Shown here: positions 19,236 to 30,637 of the stretch, piece by piece | How the letters are laid out: every line of letters starts with the position of its first letter | Position numbering within the stretch: the first letter of the stretch is position 1 | Source: Helicobacter sp. NHP19-003 | GTDB lineage: Bacteria > Campylobacterota > Campylobacteria > Campylobacterales > Helicobacteraceae | Assembly (NCBI RefSeq): GCF_019703305.1 | Contig: NZ_AP024814.1 | Span: 1-64,000, forward strand | Direction of reading: 5' to 3' | DNA: 64,000 bases | Translations under genes and position numbers: made by a program | The notes under the pieces: generated by a model | What the model was told of the DNA's origin: nothing | What the model saw: only the letters and a program-made list of their open reading frames with translations | Databases searched by the model: none

Positions 19236-21986
19236 ATGGAAACGCAATCAGCACACACACACACTTGGCTGGCTTTAAGGGCATCTGCGGGCAGTGGCAA
19301 GACCTTTGCGCTCACTTTGCGCTACGCCGCCTTGCTCTTTGAGGGGGCACAGCCGGCAAATATTCTAACCTTGACCTTCACCAAAAAGGCCGCCGCTGAA
19401 ATGCGCGAGCGCATCCACAAGACCCTAGCCCTTTTAAAGACCGCCAGCCTTGTCTACCAGAAAGATCCCACCTACACCCCCGAACCCAAAACCCAAGAAA
19501 TCCTAGAGGTCTTGCAAAGGGATTACAATTTATCCCTAGCTCGCTTAGCCAGTGCCCCCAAAATCTACGCCGACTTTTTACAAGAAGACCCCCCTATTAT
19601 CACGATCGATGCTTTTTTTCAACAAGTCTTGAGAAAATTCAGTTACTTCGTGGGTGTGGTGTCGGCTTTTGAAGTGGGCGAGTCTTCCCTAGAAGAGCAA
19701 CTCAACGCTTTTTTAAGCCGCCTAAAATCCCAAGACCTCAATAGATTTAAACGCCTTTGTCTATTATTGCTCACACCGGGGCGCTCCAGTGTTGCCCATG
19801 CACTTAAAGGCTTTTTAGAATTGCACGATGGCGGCGTGGACTTTACCCCCCCCAGTGCCCCAAATGTCAACTTTAAACAACTAGAGCAAGAAATTTTTAA
19901 TGAGTATGGCATTTCAAAATTTAAATGGAGAAAAGAGCCCGTTAAAGACTTTGGAGAGATTTTAGTGGCGTTAAAAAACAAGGGTGCGCAAAAGGATTTG
20001 GGCACCAACCCTAAGATCAAAACCTTGCTTGTGGATTATTTTTGCTTGCGTGAAGCGGCGGTTTTAAATGAATTTGCTTATTTTTTAGGGCTTTACAGAA
20101 AACACAGCCACAACCCGAGCAAATTGAGTTTTGCCGCCATCACGCTCAAGGTCAACCAACTTTTACGAGAAAACCTAATCGATCGGGACTTCTTTTATTT
20201 CCGCTTAGACAGCCAAATCATGCACATTTTGATAGACGAGTTTCAAGACACCAACCCCTTGCAATTTGGCATTTTAAAGCCCTTGGTAGATGAGATCAAG
20301 GCGGGCAAAGGACAAAAATGGGGGGATCGCAGTGTGTTTTTTGTGGGCGACTCTAAACAGAGCATTTATGGTTTTAGGGGGAGCAAAAGTGCGCTTTTTG
20401 AAAGGGTTTGTAGCGAGATACCCAGCCAGTCTTTAGAGCATAATCACCGCAGCACGGGTGTGGTGCTAGACTTTGTGAACGCCGCTTTTGCGCCCAAGAT
20501 TGCGGGCTACACCCCCCAAAAACTCCCCGAAAAACGCACAGACTTAGCCACAAAGGGCTATGTACGGGTGCAAAGTGTCCAAATAACGGGTTTAGAAAAC
20601 GGGGCAAAAACGGAAGCGATGTTAACGGGGGTTTTAAACGCCATAAAAGAGCTGTTAAACAGCGGGGTGGTGGCGCAGGAGATTGCGATTCTGTGCTTTA
20701 AAAATGACGATGTGAACGACTTAAAAGAATTTTTAACCCCCCACTTAAAGGGCGTGGAGATTGTGAGCGCGACCGATTTAAGCCTTTTGGCGCAAAAAGA
20801 AGTCAAAGCCTTGCGCCACGCTTTGCTCCACGCCATTTGTCCACCCGAGCAACAAAGCTACCACCTAGCCAATGTGGCGAAGTTGTGCGGCTCGCCTTTA
20901 AACATCTCCCCTAAACTCCCTCCCCTAAACCCTAATTTAAGCACCCACATCTTAAATCTCATGCAAACTTTGGAGCTGTTTAGCCCCAGCGCGTGCCACT
21001 TCTTAGAACACTCTTTGGAGTTTAACGACCCCAAAGAGTTTTTAGAGGATTTGGAGCAGAAAAATATCCAAATCGCCCAAAGTGAGGTGGTGGGGCTAAA
21101 GATCATGACCGTCCACAAGTCTAAGGGTATGGAGTTTGGAAATGTCATTTTGATGGACCGCTTGAGTCAAAGGGCGGCGAACGATACACAACAATTTTTA
21201 GAGTACAACCAGCGTATTTTTTACAAACAGAGCCACAGAAAACATGTAGACCCCATCTACAACCAAGCCTTAGAAGCGAGCGATGAAGCCCACAGAGAAG
21301 AAGACATCAATGTTTTGTATGTGGCGTGCACCCGTGCACAACAAAGTTTAATGATTTTACAAAAGGACAAAGAAAGTGCCTTTGGGCCTCTGGGGCTTTT
21401 GGAGTGTGTAAGGGGGCAATTACCTAAGAGCGCGCCCAAAGAGCCTGTCAACACGCCCAAACCTACAGGCACTGCACTTTTAAACAGCCAAAAATCCTTT
21501 GGAGAACAAAAAGACAAAACCCAAGAATCGAAAAAAGATCTGGAGGGCAACCGCCCGGCTCGGCTCTTTGGGCTGGGGTTGCACAAAGCTTTAGAGTTGT
21601 TTTATGGTTATGGCGTGGATTTACACAGCGTTAGAGAGTATTTAAACCACAATTACAGCTTTGAAAACATCTCTGCTCAAGCCCTGTTAAAACGCCTAGA
21701 ACTCTTGGAACAGGACAAGGACTTTAAAGCCTTGCTCAAGGGGCAAATTGTGGCTGAAATGGGCTTCAAGTGCCATCAAGATTTTTTACGCATGGACATG
21801 GTCGTTTTTGACAAAGAGGGCCTAACCATCCTAGATTATAAAAGCGGCCAGGGGGATATTCAGGCACACCAAAGACAAGTTGAGGGGTATTTACAAAAGG
21901 TGCAAGCCCTTTATCCGCAGCAAAACACCCACGCTTTCTTGGTGTATGTGCTCAAAACGCATGTGGAGTTGCAACGACAAGGGTAG
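19236..21986 (+). CDS. addA: AddA-like helicase-nuclease (UvrD family)
   Basis: Corresponds to the AddA subunit that, with AddB, processes double-strand breaks for RecA loading. The 916 residues show Walker A RASAGSGKTFALTLRY, motif II ILIDEFQDTNPLQF, motif III VGDSKQSIYGFRGS, motif IV LEHNHRST, motif V MTVHKSKGMEF and motif VI LYVACTRAQ. The C-terminal RecB-type nuclease has LTILDYKSGQGD. Start ATG 19236 (METQSAH) is preferred over an in-frame TTG 18 bases earlier that falls inside the promoter. It heads a run through nhaA in H. pylori order (HP1553-HP1552, from memory). AddB is not in the window. Confidence 0.9.
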   Translation: METQSAHTHTWLALRASAGSGKTFALTLRYAALLFEGAQPANILTLTFTKKAAAEMRERIHKTLALLKTASLVYQKDPTYTPEPKTQEILEVLQRDYNLSLARLASAPKIYADFLQEDPPIITIDAFFQQVLRKFSYFVGVVSAFEVGESSLEEQLNAFLSRLKSQDLNRFKRLCLLLLTPGRSSVAHALKGFLELHDGGVDFTPPSAPNVNFKQLEQEIFNEYGISKFKWRKEPVKDFGEILVALKNKGAQKDLGTNPKIKTLLVDYFCLREAAVLNEFAYFLGLYRKHSHNPSKLSFAAITLKVNQLLRENLIDRDFFYFRLDSQIMHILIDEFQDTNPLQFGILKPLVDEIKAGKGQKWGDRSVFFVGDSKQSIYGFRGSKSALFERVCSEIPSQSLEHNHRSTGVVLDFVNAAFAPKIAGYTPQKLPEKRTDLATKGYVRVQSVQITGLENGAKTEAMLTGVLNAIKELLNSGVVAQEIAILCFKNDDVNDLKEFLTPHLKGVEIVSATDLSLLAQKEVKALRHALLHAICPPEQQSYHLANVAKLCGSPLNISPKLPPLNPNLSTHILNLMQTLELFSPSACHFLEHSLEFNDPKEFLEDLEQKNIQIAQSEVVGLKIMTVHKSKGMEFGNVILMDRLSQRAANDTQQFLEYNQRIFYKQSHRKHVDPIYNQALEASDEAHREEDINVLYVACTRAQQSLMILQKDKESAFGPLGLLECVRGQLPKSAPKEPVNTPKPTGTALLNSQKSFGEQKDKTQESKKDLEGNRPARLFGLGLHKALELFYGYGVDLHSVREYLNHNYSFENISAQALLKRLELLEQDKDFKALLKGQIVAEMGFKCHQDFLRMDMVVFDKEGLTILDYKSGQGDIQAHQRQVEGYLQKVQALYPQQNTHAFLVYVLKTHVELQRQG

Positions 21987-21988
21987 CC

Positions 21989-23296
21989 ATGTCTGATATG
22001 AAGAGGAACATTTTTGTAGATTTTGTCAAAAGCGAATCCTTTGGGGGGATTTTCTTATTTGTGAGTGCCGTGTGGGCGATGATTTACGCCAACTCCTTTA
22101 TGTCCCATTACTACTTTGAGCTGTGGCACACCAAAGTGGGGATCATCTTTGGCACAAAATTTTTTGGCTTCTCTATCCATCATTGGATCAATGATGTATT
22201 GATGGCGTTTTTCTTCCTCGTTGTGGGCTTGGAGATCAAGCGGGAGGTGATGTATGGGGAGTTGTGTGGTTTGCAAAAAGCCGCCTTCCCCGTGATCGCC
22301 GCTTTGGGGGGGATGTTGGCTCCCGGGATCATTTACTACACTCTCAATGCCGGCACAAACAGTGCGCATGGCTTTGGCATCCCTATGGCGACCGACATTG
22401 CCTTTGCCCTAGGGGTGATTTTGCTTTTGGGAAAAAGAGTCCCCCCAGCCCTTAAAGTCTTTTTGGTAACCCTAGCGGTCGCCGATGACTTAGGTGCGAT
22501 TGTGGTGATCGCCATTTTTTACACCACAAATTTAAAATTGATTTGGCTGGCGGGATCGGCATTGATTTTATTGGTCTTGTTGCTCTTAAACCGCTTGGGG
22601 GTGAAAAACCTACTGTCTTACTTGATCCTAGGCGTGGGGCTGTGGTTCACCACGCACAACAGCGGGATTCACGCCACCATCGCCGCCGTGGCCCTAGCAT
22701 TCACCATCCCCATTAAGGTTTCTCAGCCCTCCAAGCTCTTGCAATCCTTTTCAACAGCCCTAGAGCATTTTAAAGGTTGCTTTAAAAACCCCGCCACAAA
22801 ACCCCTGGAGCAAGACCAAAGAGATGCGCTTTATAGCCTACAAAGCGCGACTAAGTCGCTGCAAAGCCCCCTAGAACGACTAGAGCACATCTTGCAACCC
22901 TATGGGGCTTACTTCATCATGCCCATCTTTGCCTTTGCCAATGCCGGGGTGCAAATTGGCAAGGATTTAAATTTCCATGTGGACGAGATTTTATGGGGCG
23001 TGGTCTTGGGGCTGGTGATTGGTAAACCCATCGGGATTTTAGGCATCACTTTTCTAAGCGAGAAACTGCGTATCGCCAAACGCCCCGAGGGGGTCAGTTG
23101 GGGGCAGATTTTAGGGGCGGGCATGTTGGCGGGCATCGGCTTTACCATGTCCATGTTCATCTCCAACATCGCCTTCAACAGCGTGGATGCGATGGAGGTG
23201 TCTAAAATCGCCATTTTGCTAGGCTCGATCACTTCGGGCATTGTCGGTACTTTGTATTTATTGGCACTAGGGACACTCAAAAAAGCCAAAAATTAG
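21989..23296 (+). CDS. nhaA: Na+/H+ antiporter NhaA
   Basis: NhaA exchanges protons for sodium and sets cytoplasmic pH and salt balance. The 435-residue protein has the NhaA hallmarks GLEIKREVMYGEL, GFGIPMATDIAFALGV and the ion-binding Asp pair in VAVADDLGAIVVIA (split as VADDLGA). Like other Helicobacter NhaA it has an extra hydrophilic stretch (about residues 255-300) compared with the E. coli protein. It starts two bases after addA. Confidence 0.96.
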   Translation: MSDMKRNIFVDFVKSESFGGIFLFVSAVWAMIYANSFMSHYYFELWHTKVGIIFGTKFFGFSIHHWINDVLMAFFFLVVGLEIKREVMYGELCGLQKAAFPVIAALGGMLAPGIIYYTLNAGTNSAHGFGIPMATDIAFALGVILLLGKRVPPALKVFLVTLAVADDLGAIVVIAIFYTTNLKLIWLAGSALILLVLLLLNRLGVKNLLSYLILGVGLWFTTHNSGIHATIAAVALAFTIPIKVSQPSKLLQSFSTALEHFKGCFKNPATKPLEQDQRDALYSLQSATKSLQSPLERLEHILQPYGAYFIMPIFAFANAGVQIGKDLNFHVDEILWGVVLGLVIGKPIGILGITFLSEKLRIAKRPEGVSWGQILGAGMLAGIGFTMSMFISNIAFNSVDAMEVSKIAILLGSITSGIVGTLYLLALGTLKKAKN

Positions 23297-23306
23297 GAAA
23301 AATCGT

Positions 23307-23312
23307 TATAAT
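23307..23312 (+). promoter_or_regulatory. -10 box of yajC-secDF promoter
   Basis: Perfect TATAAT 28 bases before the yajC ATG; AAGGAAG ribosome site follows. Confidence 0.6.
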
Positions 23313-23339
23313 GTTACCTTTACCCACAGAAGGAAGTGC

Positions 23340-23633
23340 ATGAATCAAACTAAGGACATCTTAACCTCTCTATTGCCCCTTTTGGTGCTGTTTTTGATCT
23401 TCTATTTTCTCATCATCCGTCCCCAAAGGGTGCAAGCCAAGAAACATAAAGAAATGGTGGAGGGGTTGCAAAAGGGTGATAAAATCGTAACACAGGGCGG
23501 GTTGATTTGCGAGGTCATCAAGCCTGAAAACAACTTTTTTAAAGTCAAGCTGAACGACAGCACAGAAGCCAAGCTTTCTAAAAACCATGTCGCCTACAAG
23601 CTTGAAGACCAAGTCCAAACAGAAGGAAACTAA
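23340..23633 (+). CDS. yajC: Preprotein translocase subunit YajC
   Basis: YajC is the small single-span partner of SecDF in the holotranslocon. The 97-residue protein has one helix (LLPLLVLFLIFYFLIIRPQR) then a basic and charged cytoplasmic domain with GDKIVTQGGLICEV. It leads yajC-secD-secF with three bases to secD. Confidence 0.95.
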   Translation: MNQTKDILTSLLPLLVLFLIFYFLIIRPQRVQAKKHKEMVEGLQKGDKIVTQGGLICEVIKPENNFFKVKLNDSTEAKLSKNHVAYKLEDQVQTEGN

Positions 23634-23636
23634 CCC

Positions 23637-25253
23637 GTGCAACGGGTTTTTAACGCACGGCTCTTAGCCTTTATTTGTGCTTTGATCTTTGGCGTGGGCT
23701 TTGCACTGCCCAGTTTTTTACAAACCAAAGGCCCTAAGATCACTTTGGGGCTAGATTTAAGGGGAGGGCTTAGTTTGCTTTTGGGTGTGGGGGTGCAAGA
23801 GGCTTTAAAAACCAAGTATGCCTCCATCGCCTCCTCACTCGATTACGCCTTTAAGCAACAAAACATCCTAGTCCAAGATTTGCACTCGTCTTTGCAAGGC
23901 GTGTCTTTCACTCTCCTAGACAAGGACGATGAAAAGGGCGTGGATAAGATTTTAGAGGACTTGCGCAAGGATGGGGTGGAGATTTTCACCACGGGCAACA
24001 ACTACACCCTGCGCCTCTCCTTTAGAAAAGCACAGGCTTACAAACAGCAAACCGTGGTGCAGGTCATCAGCACCATTAAAAACCGCCTCGATCAATTCGG
24101 CCTAGCCGAGCCAACTGTACTCCAACAAGGCAAAGATGCGGTGTTGGTGCAACTGCCCGGGATCGACAGCATTGAAGAAGAACAGCGGGCAAAGGACTTG
24201 ATCACCAAATCCGCCCACTTGCAAATGATGGCGGTGGATGAAGAAAAGAACGAATATTTAGACAACCTCACCGATGAAGAGATCAAAAGGCTGGGCGATG
24301 TGGTCTTGCCCTATGCGGGTAGGGGTGGGCAGGCTTATGGGCATTTGCTTTTAAAGGCGATCCCCATTTTAGATGGGGAAATGCTGACAGATGCGCAGGT
24401 GGTCTATGATAAAGACAACCGCCCTGTGGTGAGTTTCTCTTTAAATGCGCAAGGGGCGAAGATTTTTGGCGACTTTTCGGGCGAAAATGTCGGCAAGCGC
24501 ATGGCGGTGGTCTTGGATCATAAAGTCTACTCCGCCCCCTACATCAGGGAGCGTATCGGGGGTGGTAGCGGGCAGATCAGCGGAGATTTCACAGTCGCGC
24601 AAGCCAGCGACTTAGCCATTGCGCTAAGAAGCGGGGTGTTGAGCGCGCCCCTTGTAGTCCTAGAAAAGCGCATCATCGGGCCTAGTCTTGGGGCTGATAG
24701 CATTAAAACCTCGATCGTGGCTTTGATCGGGGGCTTCATTTTGGTCATGGTTTTTATGATCGCCTACTATGCTTTGGCAGGCGTGATCGCCAGCGTGGCC
24801 CTCATCGTCAATTTATTTTTAATCATCGCCGTGATGGCGATCTTTGGGGCGACCTTGACCTTGCCGGGCATGGCGGGCATTGTGCTGACCGTGGGGATGG
24901 CGGTGGATGCAAACATCATCATCAATGAACGGGTGCGCGAAGGCTTAAGGCGCAATGAGAGTGTTGCACAAGCCCTGCACTCGGGCTATGCCAACGCCTC
25001 AAGGGCAATCTTTGACTCCAACCTGACCTCTCTCATCGCCTCGTTCTTGCTTTATGCCTATGGCACGGGCTCGATCAAGGGCTTTGCGCTCACCACGAGC
25101 ATTGGCATTTTGGCCTCGATCCTCACGGCCATTGTCGGCACGCAAGGTTTTTACCAAGCCATTTTGCCCAAAATCTCGCGCAACAAAAATTTGGCGTTGT
25201 GGTTTGGCATGTCTAAGCAAGTTTCTCAAAGGGGGCGTAGTGGAGCTGTTTAA
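23637..25253 (+). CDS. secD: Protein translocase subunit SecD
   Basis: SecD works with SecF to pull translocated proteins into the periplasm using the proton gradient. The 538 residues have an N-terminal helix, the first periplasmic part with [16 protein letters not shown], the P1 domain, and the RND-like membrane helices with [18 protein letters not shown]. The GTG start sits three bases after yajC. The last 14 bases overlap secF. Confidence 0.96.
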   Translation: MQRVFNARLLAFICALIFGVGFALPSFLQTKGPKITLGLDLRGGLSLLLGVGVQEALKTKYASIASSLDYAFKQQNILVQDLHSSLQGVSFTLLDKDDEKGVDKILEDLRKDGVEIFTTGNNYTLRLSFRKAQAYKQQTVVQVISTIKNRLDQFGLAEPTVLQQGKDAVLVQLPGIDSIEEEQRAKDLITKSAHLQMMAVDEEKNEYLDNLTDEEIKRLGDVVLPYAGRGGQAYGHLLLKAIPILDGEMLTDAQVVYDKDNRPVVSFSLNAQGAKIFGDFSGENVGKRMAVVLDHKVYSAPYIRERIGGGSGQISGDFTVAQASDLAIALRSGVLSAPLVVLEKRIIGPSLGADSIKTSIVALIGGFILVMVFMIAYYALAGVIASVALIVNLFLIIAVMAIFGATLTLPGMAGIVLTVGMAVDANIIINERVREGLRRNESVAQALHSGYANASRAIFDSNLTSLIASFLLYAYGTGSIKGFALTTSIGILASILTAIVGTQGFYQAILPKISRNKNLALWFGMSKQVSQRGRSGAV

Positions 25254-26202
25254 GAAAGTCAAAATCATCAATTTTATGGAGTACTCCAAGTGGGGGCTTG
25301 CAGCCTCCACGCTTTTAGTGATCGCTTGTCTGGGACTGATCTTGTTTAAGGGCTTTAATTTGGGCGTGGATTTTGCGGGCGGGAGCGTGGCTCAAGTGCG
25401 CTTCACCCAAAAAGCCCCCATCGCCAAAATCCGTCAAGCCTTTGCTGAAGCACAATTTAGCGGCGTGCAGGTGAGTGCCTTTGGCTCGGACAAGGAAGTG
25501 GTGATCAAAATCCCCGTGGGCAAGGTGCATAAGGACTTGAGCACCGAGATCACCCACATTTTAAAGCCCTTGGGCAAGTTTGAGATCCGCAAGCTAGACA
25601 GCGTGGGGCCCAAAGTGGGCGATGAGCTCAAACAAAAGGGCGTGCTCTCTTTAGTCTTGGCCATCCTTGCCATGATGTTGTATGTGGGGGTGCGCTATGA
25701 GTGGCGTTTTGCGCTGGCTAGCGTGGTGGCCCTTTTGCACGATAGCTTGATTACCGCCACCAGTGTGATTGTCTTCAATATTGATTTAAACCTGGAAGTC
25801 ATCGCCGCCATTTTAACCTTGATCGGCTACTCGATCAACGACACCATCATCATCTTTGATCGCATCAGAGAGGGCATGCTCACCAAGCGCACGAACGACT
25901 TAAATTTTGTCATCAATGAAGCGGTCTCTAGCACGCTCACAAGGACTTTATTCACCTCTTTGACCGTGTTTTTTGTGCTCTTGGTGTTGTATGTCTTTGG
26001 GTCTAAAATCTTGGTGGGCTTTTCCCTGCCCATGCTCATTGGTACGATCGTGGGGACTTACAGCTCGATTTTCATCGCCCCCAGAGTGGCGATTTTGCTA
26101 GGCTTTGATTTAGAACGCTACCACGAAAACGAACTAAAAAAAGCAAAAAAGAAACAAGAAAAAGAACGCTTGCGCCGCCAATACGAACACGGGCGGGTTT
26201 AG
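25240..26202 (+). CDS. secF: Protein translocase subunit SecF
   Basis: SecF pairs with SecD. GTG 25240 ([15 protein letters not shown]) with GGGGG five bases upstream gives 320 residues, the usual size; longer starts would run deep into secD. Signatures are [14 protein letters not shown] and the membrane motif [18 protein letters not shown] Lys/Glu-rich tail ends the protein. Confidence 0.95.
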   Translation: MELFKKVKIINFMEYSKWGLAASTLLVIACLGLILFKGFNLGVDFAGGSVAQVRFTQKAPIAKIRQAFAEAQFSGVQVSAFGSDKEVVIKIPVGKVHKDLSTEITHILKPLGKFEIRKLDSVGPKVGDELKQKGVLSLVLAILAMMLYVGVRYEWRFALASVVALLHDSLITATSVIVFNIDLNLEVIAAILTLIGYSINDTIIIFDRIREGMLTKRTNDLNFVINEAVSSTLTRTLFTSLTVFFVLLVLYVFGSKILVGFSLPMLIGTIVGTYSSIFIAPRVAILLGFDLERYHENELKKAKKKQEKERLRRQYEHGRV

Positions 26203-26217
26203 GCACAAAGGAGAGCT

Positions 26218-26559
26218 ATGGACTGGGGTCGGGTTGTTTTCACAATCTTTAGTTTGGTGAGTACCACCTCCATTGCGGGGTTTTTGTACGAGCCGAATGT
26301 GGTGATTCTCTTTGTGGCAATGGCTCTAAACCTCATCGTGACCACGCTTAAGATTGGGGTACAAAAGCAATTTGCCTCCGAGTTGATGGGGGGCTCTTTG
26401 GTCGCCCTCTTGCACCTCATGCCCGCCTTTGTCTTTTTGCAAATCCTCAATAATTTGATCTTTGCCTACACCTTGATGATCGGGGCATTGATCAGCAATG
26501 TTTTTTGTTTGGTGCTTTTGGTGATCGACAGCATTAAAAATACAGATGTGGAATACTGA
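26218..26559 (+). CDS. Small four-helix inner-membrane protein (DUF6394-like)
   Basis: A 113-residue, almost wholly hydrophobic protein with about four membrane segments and few charged residues. It lies between secF and leuS as in H. pylori (HP1548, from memory). No function can be assigned. AAAGGAG precedes the ATG, and its last base is the first base of the leuS ATG. Confidence 0.75.
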   Translation: MDWGRVVFTIFSLVSTTSIAGFLYEPNVVILFVAMALNLIVTTLKIGVQKQFASELMGGSLVALLHLMPAFVFLQILNNLIFAYTLMIGALISNVFCLVLLVIDSIKNTDVEY

Positions 26560-28997
26560 TGCAAACTTATAACCCTAAAGAAATTGAAGAAAAATGGCAA
26601 AAGATTTGGGCCAACACCCGCGCCTTTGAACCGAGCAACGATTTTAGCAAGCCCAAGAAATACATTTTAAGCATGTTGCCCTATCCTAGCGGAGAGGTGC
26701 ACATGGGGCATGTGCGTAACTACGCCATTGGAGACGCTTTGGCCCGTTATGCCCGCCAAATGGGCTTGAATGTGCTCCACCCGATGGGCTTTGACGCTTT
26801 TGGCATGCCCGCAGAAAACGCCGCCATCAAGCACGGGGTGCATCCTAAAAAATGGACTTATGAAAACATGGCCAAAATGCGCCAAGAGTTTAAGGCTTTG
26901 GGTTTTTCTTTTTGTCAAGAGCGGGAGTTTGCCACTTGTGCGCCCGATTACACCAAAATCGAACAGCAATTTTTCATTGAGATGTATGAAAAAGGTTTGG
27001 TGTACCAAAAAAAGGCGTGGCTCAACTGGTGCCCCAACGACAAGACCATTTTAGCCAACGAACAGGTGATCGATGGGCGGTGTTGGCGTTGCGATTGTTT
27101 GGTGGAGCAAAAAGAAATGCCCCAATACTACTTAAAAATCACCGCCTATGTAGAGGAACTGATAGAGGGCTTAAAAACTTTAGAGGGGCACTGGCCTAAC
27201 CAAGTCTTGCGCATGCAAGAAAATTGGATGGGTAAATCTAGCGGGATGGCCTTTAGTTTTAACCTTGATGAAAAAAGCCAAGAGTTGTTAGGACACTCTC
27301 AAGGGCTGGAAGTTTTCACCACCCGTATCGACACCATTTATGGCGTAACCTTCATCGCCCTAGCCCCCGGGCACCCCTTCGTACAAACCTTGTTAGACAA
27401 AGGGGTTTTGACCTCCAAAGCAGCAGAAGAGATTAAAGCCATCCAAAACACAAACATGCGCACTAGGGCGTTGGAAAAACGGGGGGTCAGCTTGCCCCTA
27501 AACGCCATCCACCCGCTCACAAAAGAGCTCATCCCCGTGTTTGTGGCTAATTTTGTACTAGAAAATTATGGCAGTGGGGCTTTAATGGGTGTGCCCGGTT
27601 GCGACCCTAGAGATCACGAGTTTGCTAAACTCTTGAATATCCCCATTGTGCCCTTGATTGTAGGGCAGGAAGTACCTTACAACGATGAGGGGATTTTACA
27701 AAACAGCCATGCATACAATGGCTTAAGCACCACCGAGGCCAAAGAACAACTAAGTGCGCTCTTTGAGGAACAAAAACTAGGGCAAAGGGTCATTAACTAC
27801 CGCTTGCAAGATTGGGGCATTTCAAGACAGCGCTATTGGGGGGCGTTGATTCCTATGGTGCATTGTCCTAGCTGTGGGCTGGTGTGTGAAAAACTAGAGA
27901 ACTTGCCCATTTTATTGCCCGAAGATGTTGCGATCGATGGCGAGGGCAACCCCTTAGACAAGCACCCTACTTTCAAAGACTGCACTTGCCCGCAATGTGG
28001 AGGCAAAGCACAAAGAGAAACCGACACCATGGACACCTTTTTTCAGTCTAGCTGGTATTTCTTGCGCTACACCACACCCAAAGAACTTTGGGATAAACAA
28101 GCTTTTGAGTCCCAAGAGCTCGCCTATTGGATGGGTGTGGATTCGTATATTGGGGGGATCGAACACGCCATTTTGCACCTGCTCTACGCGAGGTTTTTTA
28201 CAAGGGCGCTTAGGGACTTGGGCTATGTCAAATTAGACGAGCCGTTTTCAACGCTCATCACACAGGGCATGGTACTTAAAGACGGGGCAAAAATGAGCAA
28301 GTCTAAGGGCAATGTCGTAACACCCAGAGAAATTTTAGAAAAACACGGGGCGGACATTGCAAGGCTGTACATCCACTTTGTTGCCCCCCCGCACAAAGAA
28401 TTGGATTGGAATGACCAAGCCCTAGAGGGGGCCGCGCGCTTTTTACGCCGTTTTTACGAAAAGTCCTTTTTAGCCAAGCCTTGTGAAAATGTGCCCCAAA
28501 TTGAGCCTAGCAGCTTAAGCGCAGAGGACAAACAAGCCCGCCAAAAGGTGCATTTGGCCCTGCAAAAATGCCACGATATTTTTAAAGAAGCCATCCCTAA
28601 TTATCCCTTCAACACCCTAATCGCTGCGTGTATGGAGGCCCTAAACGCCCTAGAAAAAAGCACAAATCAAGAGGTCTGGACAGAGGGCTATTACATTTTA
28701 ACCCACACCCTAGAGCCCATCATCCCCCATGTGTGTTTTGAAATCTCACAAAGACTCTTTAATTTAAGCAACTTCAAACCCCTAAAAGTGGATGTAAAAG
28801 CCCTAGAGCAAGAGAGCATCAACATCGCCATCACCGTCAATGGTAAAAAAAGGGGGCTTGTCAGCGTGCCCAAAGACATAGATCGAGCAATTTTGCTGGA
28901 AACCGCTCGCCAAGAAGTGGCAAAATGGCTTGAGGGGCAAAAGGTGCTTAAGGAAGTGGTCGTGCCGGCCAAGCTTGTGAATTTTGTCGTTACTTAA
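26559..28997 (+). CDS. leuS: Leucyl-tRNA synthetase
   Basis: LeuRS charges tRNA-Leu; 812 residues, full length. The HIGH motif is [13 protein letters not shown], the CP1 editing domain has [12 protein letters not shown] and [12 protein letters not shown], a zinc-ribbon-like [21 protein letters not shown] pair is present, and KMSKS is [12 protein letters not shown]. Confidence 0.98.
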   Translation: MQTYNPKEIEEKWQKIWANTRAFEPSNDFSKPKKYILSMLPYPSGEVHMGHVRNYAIGDALARYARQMGLNVLHPMGFDAFGMPAENAAIKHGVHPKKWTYENMAKMRQEFKALGFSFCQEREFATCAPDYTKIEQQFFIEMYEKGLVYQKKAWLNWCPNDKTILANEQVIDGRCWRCDCLVEQKEMPQYYLKITAYVEELIEGLKTLEGHWPNQVLRMQENWMGKSSGMAFSFNLDEKSQELLGHSQGLEVFTTRIDTIYGVTFIALAPGHPFVQTLLDKGVLTSKAAEEIKAIQNTNMRTRALEKRGVSLPLNAIHPLTKELIPVFVANFVLENYGSGALMGVPGCDPRDHEFAKLLNIPIVPLIVGQEVPYNDEGILQNSHAYNGLSTTEAKEQLSALFEEQKLGQRVINYRLQDWGISRQRYWGALIPMVHCPSCGLVCEKLENLPILLPEDVAIDGEGNPLDKHPTFKDCTCPQCGGKAQRETDTMDTFFQSSWYFLRYTTPKELWDKQAFESQELAYWMGVDSYIGGIEHAILHLLYARFFTRALRDLGYVKLDEPFSTLITQGMVLKDGAKMSKSKGNVVTPREILEKHGADIARLYIHFVAPPHKELDWNDQALEGAARFLRRFYEKSFLAKPCENVPQIEPSSLSAEDKQARQKVHLALQKCHDIFKEAIPNYPFNTLIAACMEALNALEKSTNQEVWTEGYYILTHTLEPIIPHVCFEISQRLFNLSNFKPLKVDVKALEQESINIAITVNGKKRGLVSVPKDIDRAILLETARQEVAKWLEGQKVLKEVVVPAKLVNFVVT

Positions 28998-29000
28998 ACA

Positions 29001-29501
29001 ATGTGGCGGGCGTGGGTTTTAGTTTTATTGCTTGGTGGCTGTGGGTATCAGCCCATCGCCAACTTTGCAGATAAAGTGCTGGGTAAGGGGGTGTTCGTGC
29101 GCTTGGTGGTGAATTTACCCAACCCTAAAAACTCTGTGGAGTTTAAAGACTTGCTCAATCGCTTCATCGTACAACGCTTCCAAAACACCCTCACCACAGA
29201 GAAACAAGCCGACTCCATCATCACCATTGAAATGAAAAGGGTCATCGACACCTCCATCAGCCAAAACCAAGAAGGCTTCACCACCTTTTATAGGGTAACT
29301 GTGTATGTTACTTATACTTACGACAACAAAATGGGCACGACCAAGACCTTTGAGGACAATGGCTATTACAACTACGCCGTGTCCTTGCAAGACCCCTTAA
29401 TCACCTACAACAACCGCCTGTATGCCATCGGGCAGGCTTTGGATCAGACCCTCACGCAATTTGTGTCCCAAATCGCCTATGAGGGCAAGGTGAATAAATG
29501 A
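29001..29501 (+). CDS. lptE: LptE-like outer-membrane lipoprotein
   Basis: A 166-residue lipoprotein: signal peptide MWRAWVLVLLLGGC with lipobox LLGGC and acylated Cys14, followed by GYQPIANFADKVLG typical of LptE. LptE plugs the LptD barrel that inserts LPS into the outer membrane. Its position after leuS matches H. pylori HP1546 (from memory). It overlaps folC by four bases. Confidence 0.82.
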   Translation: MWRAWVLVLLLGGCGYQPIANFADKVLGKGVFVRLVVNLPNPKNSVEFKDLLNRFIVQRFQNTLTTEKQADSIITIEMKRVIDTSISQNQEGFTTFYRVTVYVTYTYDNKMGTTKTFEDNGYYNYAVSLQDPLITYNNRLYAIGQALDQTLTQFVSQIAYEGKVNK

Positions 29502-30637
29502 AGTTGGGGGATTTTCTTGCCACAAAACCCTTTGAACTTGCCCCCTTTGAGCCCAAACGCTTTGAAAAAGCGTATCGCGATTTTTGCCGGTATTTCAAAG
29601 ACACCACGCCTAAAATCCAAATCATCGGCACAAATGGCAAGGGCAGCACGGGACGCTTTCTCACCCAAAGCTTGGAGGCGAGTGGCTTTAAAGTCTTGCA
29701 CTTTAGCTCTCCGCATTTGCTAGACTTTAATGAGCGTTTTTACACCAATGGGCAAAATATCGCTCAAGCACCACTAGAGCAAGCCCACGCCCATTTACAA
29801 AGCCTGCCCCTAGACCCGAACTTAAGCTACTTTGAATACGCCACACTTTTGGCAGTGGTGTTGGCTAAAGATTGCGATTATATGGTCGCCGAGGCGGGGC
29901 TGGGCGGGGAGTTTGACAGCACCACAAGTTTAAACAACCGCATTGCCCTTGTGTTCACGCCCATGAGCATAGACCACACCGACCGGCTGGGCGCAAATTT
30001 ATTAGAAATCGCCACGACTAAATTAAGAGCAGGGCTAGGCTTAGAGCCCAATACCCCGATCATTTTTGCCAAACAAGAGCCACAAGTGCAAGAGCTGGCT
30101 AAAGAGCTGTTGGCTGGGCACAATCTACTTTTTGTTGAGGATTTAAGCCCACAAGCTCTAAAAGAGGGGCAAAAGTGGGGTTATCCGCCCTTTTTGGTGC
30201 AAAATTTACAAACCGCTTTAAGTGCCCTGCACGCCCTAAATCTTGCGCCCAAAGCCCTGAAACGCTTAAATTTAAGGGGGCGTTTTGAAGCCCTTACCCC
30301 TCATGTCTTGCTCGATGTGGCGCACAATGTGGGGGGGGCAAAAGCCCTAGCCAACGCCTTAAGGGGGCGGCAAGTGGATTTGATTTACAACAGCTATGCA
30401 AGAAAAGACGCATTGGGGGTTTTAAAAAGTTTAAAGCCCTGCGTGCGGCATGTGTGGGTCTTGCCCGTGCAAGATAACCAAACCATGCCCCAAGAGAAAT
30501 TACAAGGGATTTTAGAGCAGCTAAACCTGCCTTATGGGGTTTTTCAAGGGGAGCTAGATCCGCGTAAATCTTATTTGGTGGCAGGCTCTTTTAGTGTGGT
30601 GCGTACTTTTTTACAAGGGAGGGGCTTTGGCAGATAA
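29498..30637 (+). CDS. folC: Folylpolyglutamate/dihydrofolate synthase
   Basis: FolC joins glutamate to dihydropteroate and folates. The 379-residue Mur-ligase-fold protein shows the P-loop IIGTNGKGSTGRFL, SPHLLDFNERF, EAGLGGEFDSTT and DVAHNVGGAKAL. It is short, as in other Helicobacter. ATG overlaps the end of lptE; the last codons carry the ribosome site of csd2. Confidence 0.94.
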   Translation: MKLGDFLATKPFELAPFEPKRFEKAYRDFCRYFKDTTPKIQIIGTNGKGSTGRFLTQSLEASGFKVLHFSSPHLLDFNERFYTNGQNIAQAPLEQAHAHLQSLPLDPNLSYFEYATLLAVVLAKDCDYMVAEAGLGGEFDSTTSLNNRIALVFTPMSIDHTDRLGANLLEIATTKLRAGLGLEPNTPIIFAKQEPQVQELAKELLAGHNLLFVEDLSPQALKEGQKWGYPPFLVQNLQTALSALHALNLAPKALKRLNLRGRFEALTPHVLLDVAHNVGGAKALANALRGRQVDLIYNSYARKDALGVLKSLKPCVRHVWVLPVQDNQTMPQEKLQGILEQLNLPYGVFQGELDPRKSYLVAGSFSVVRTFLQGRGFGR

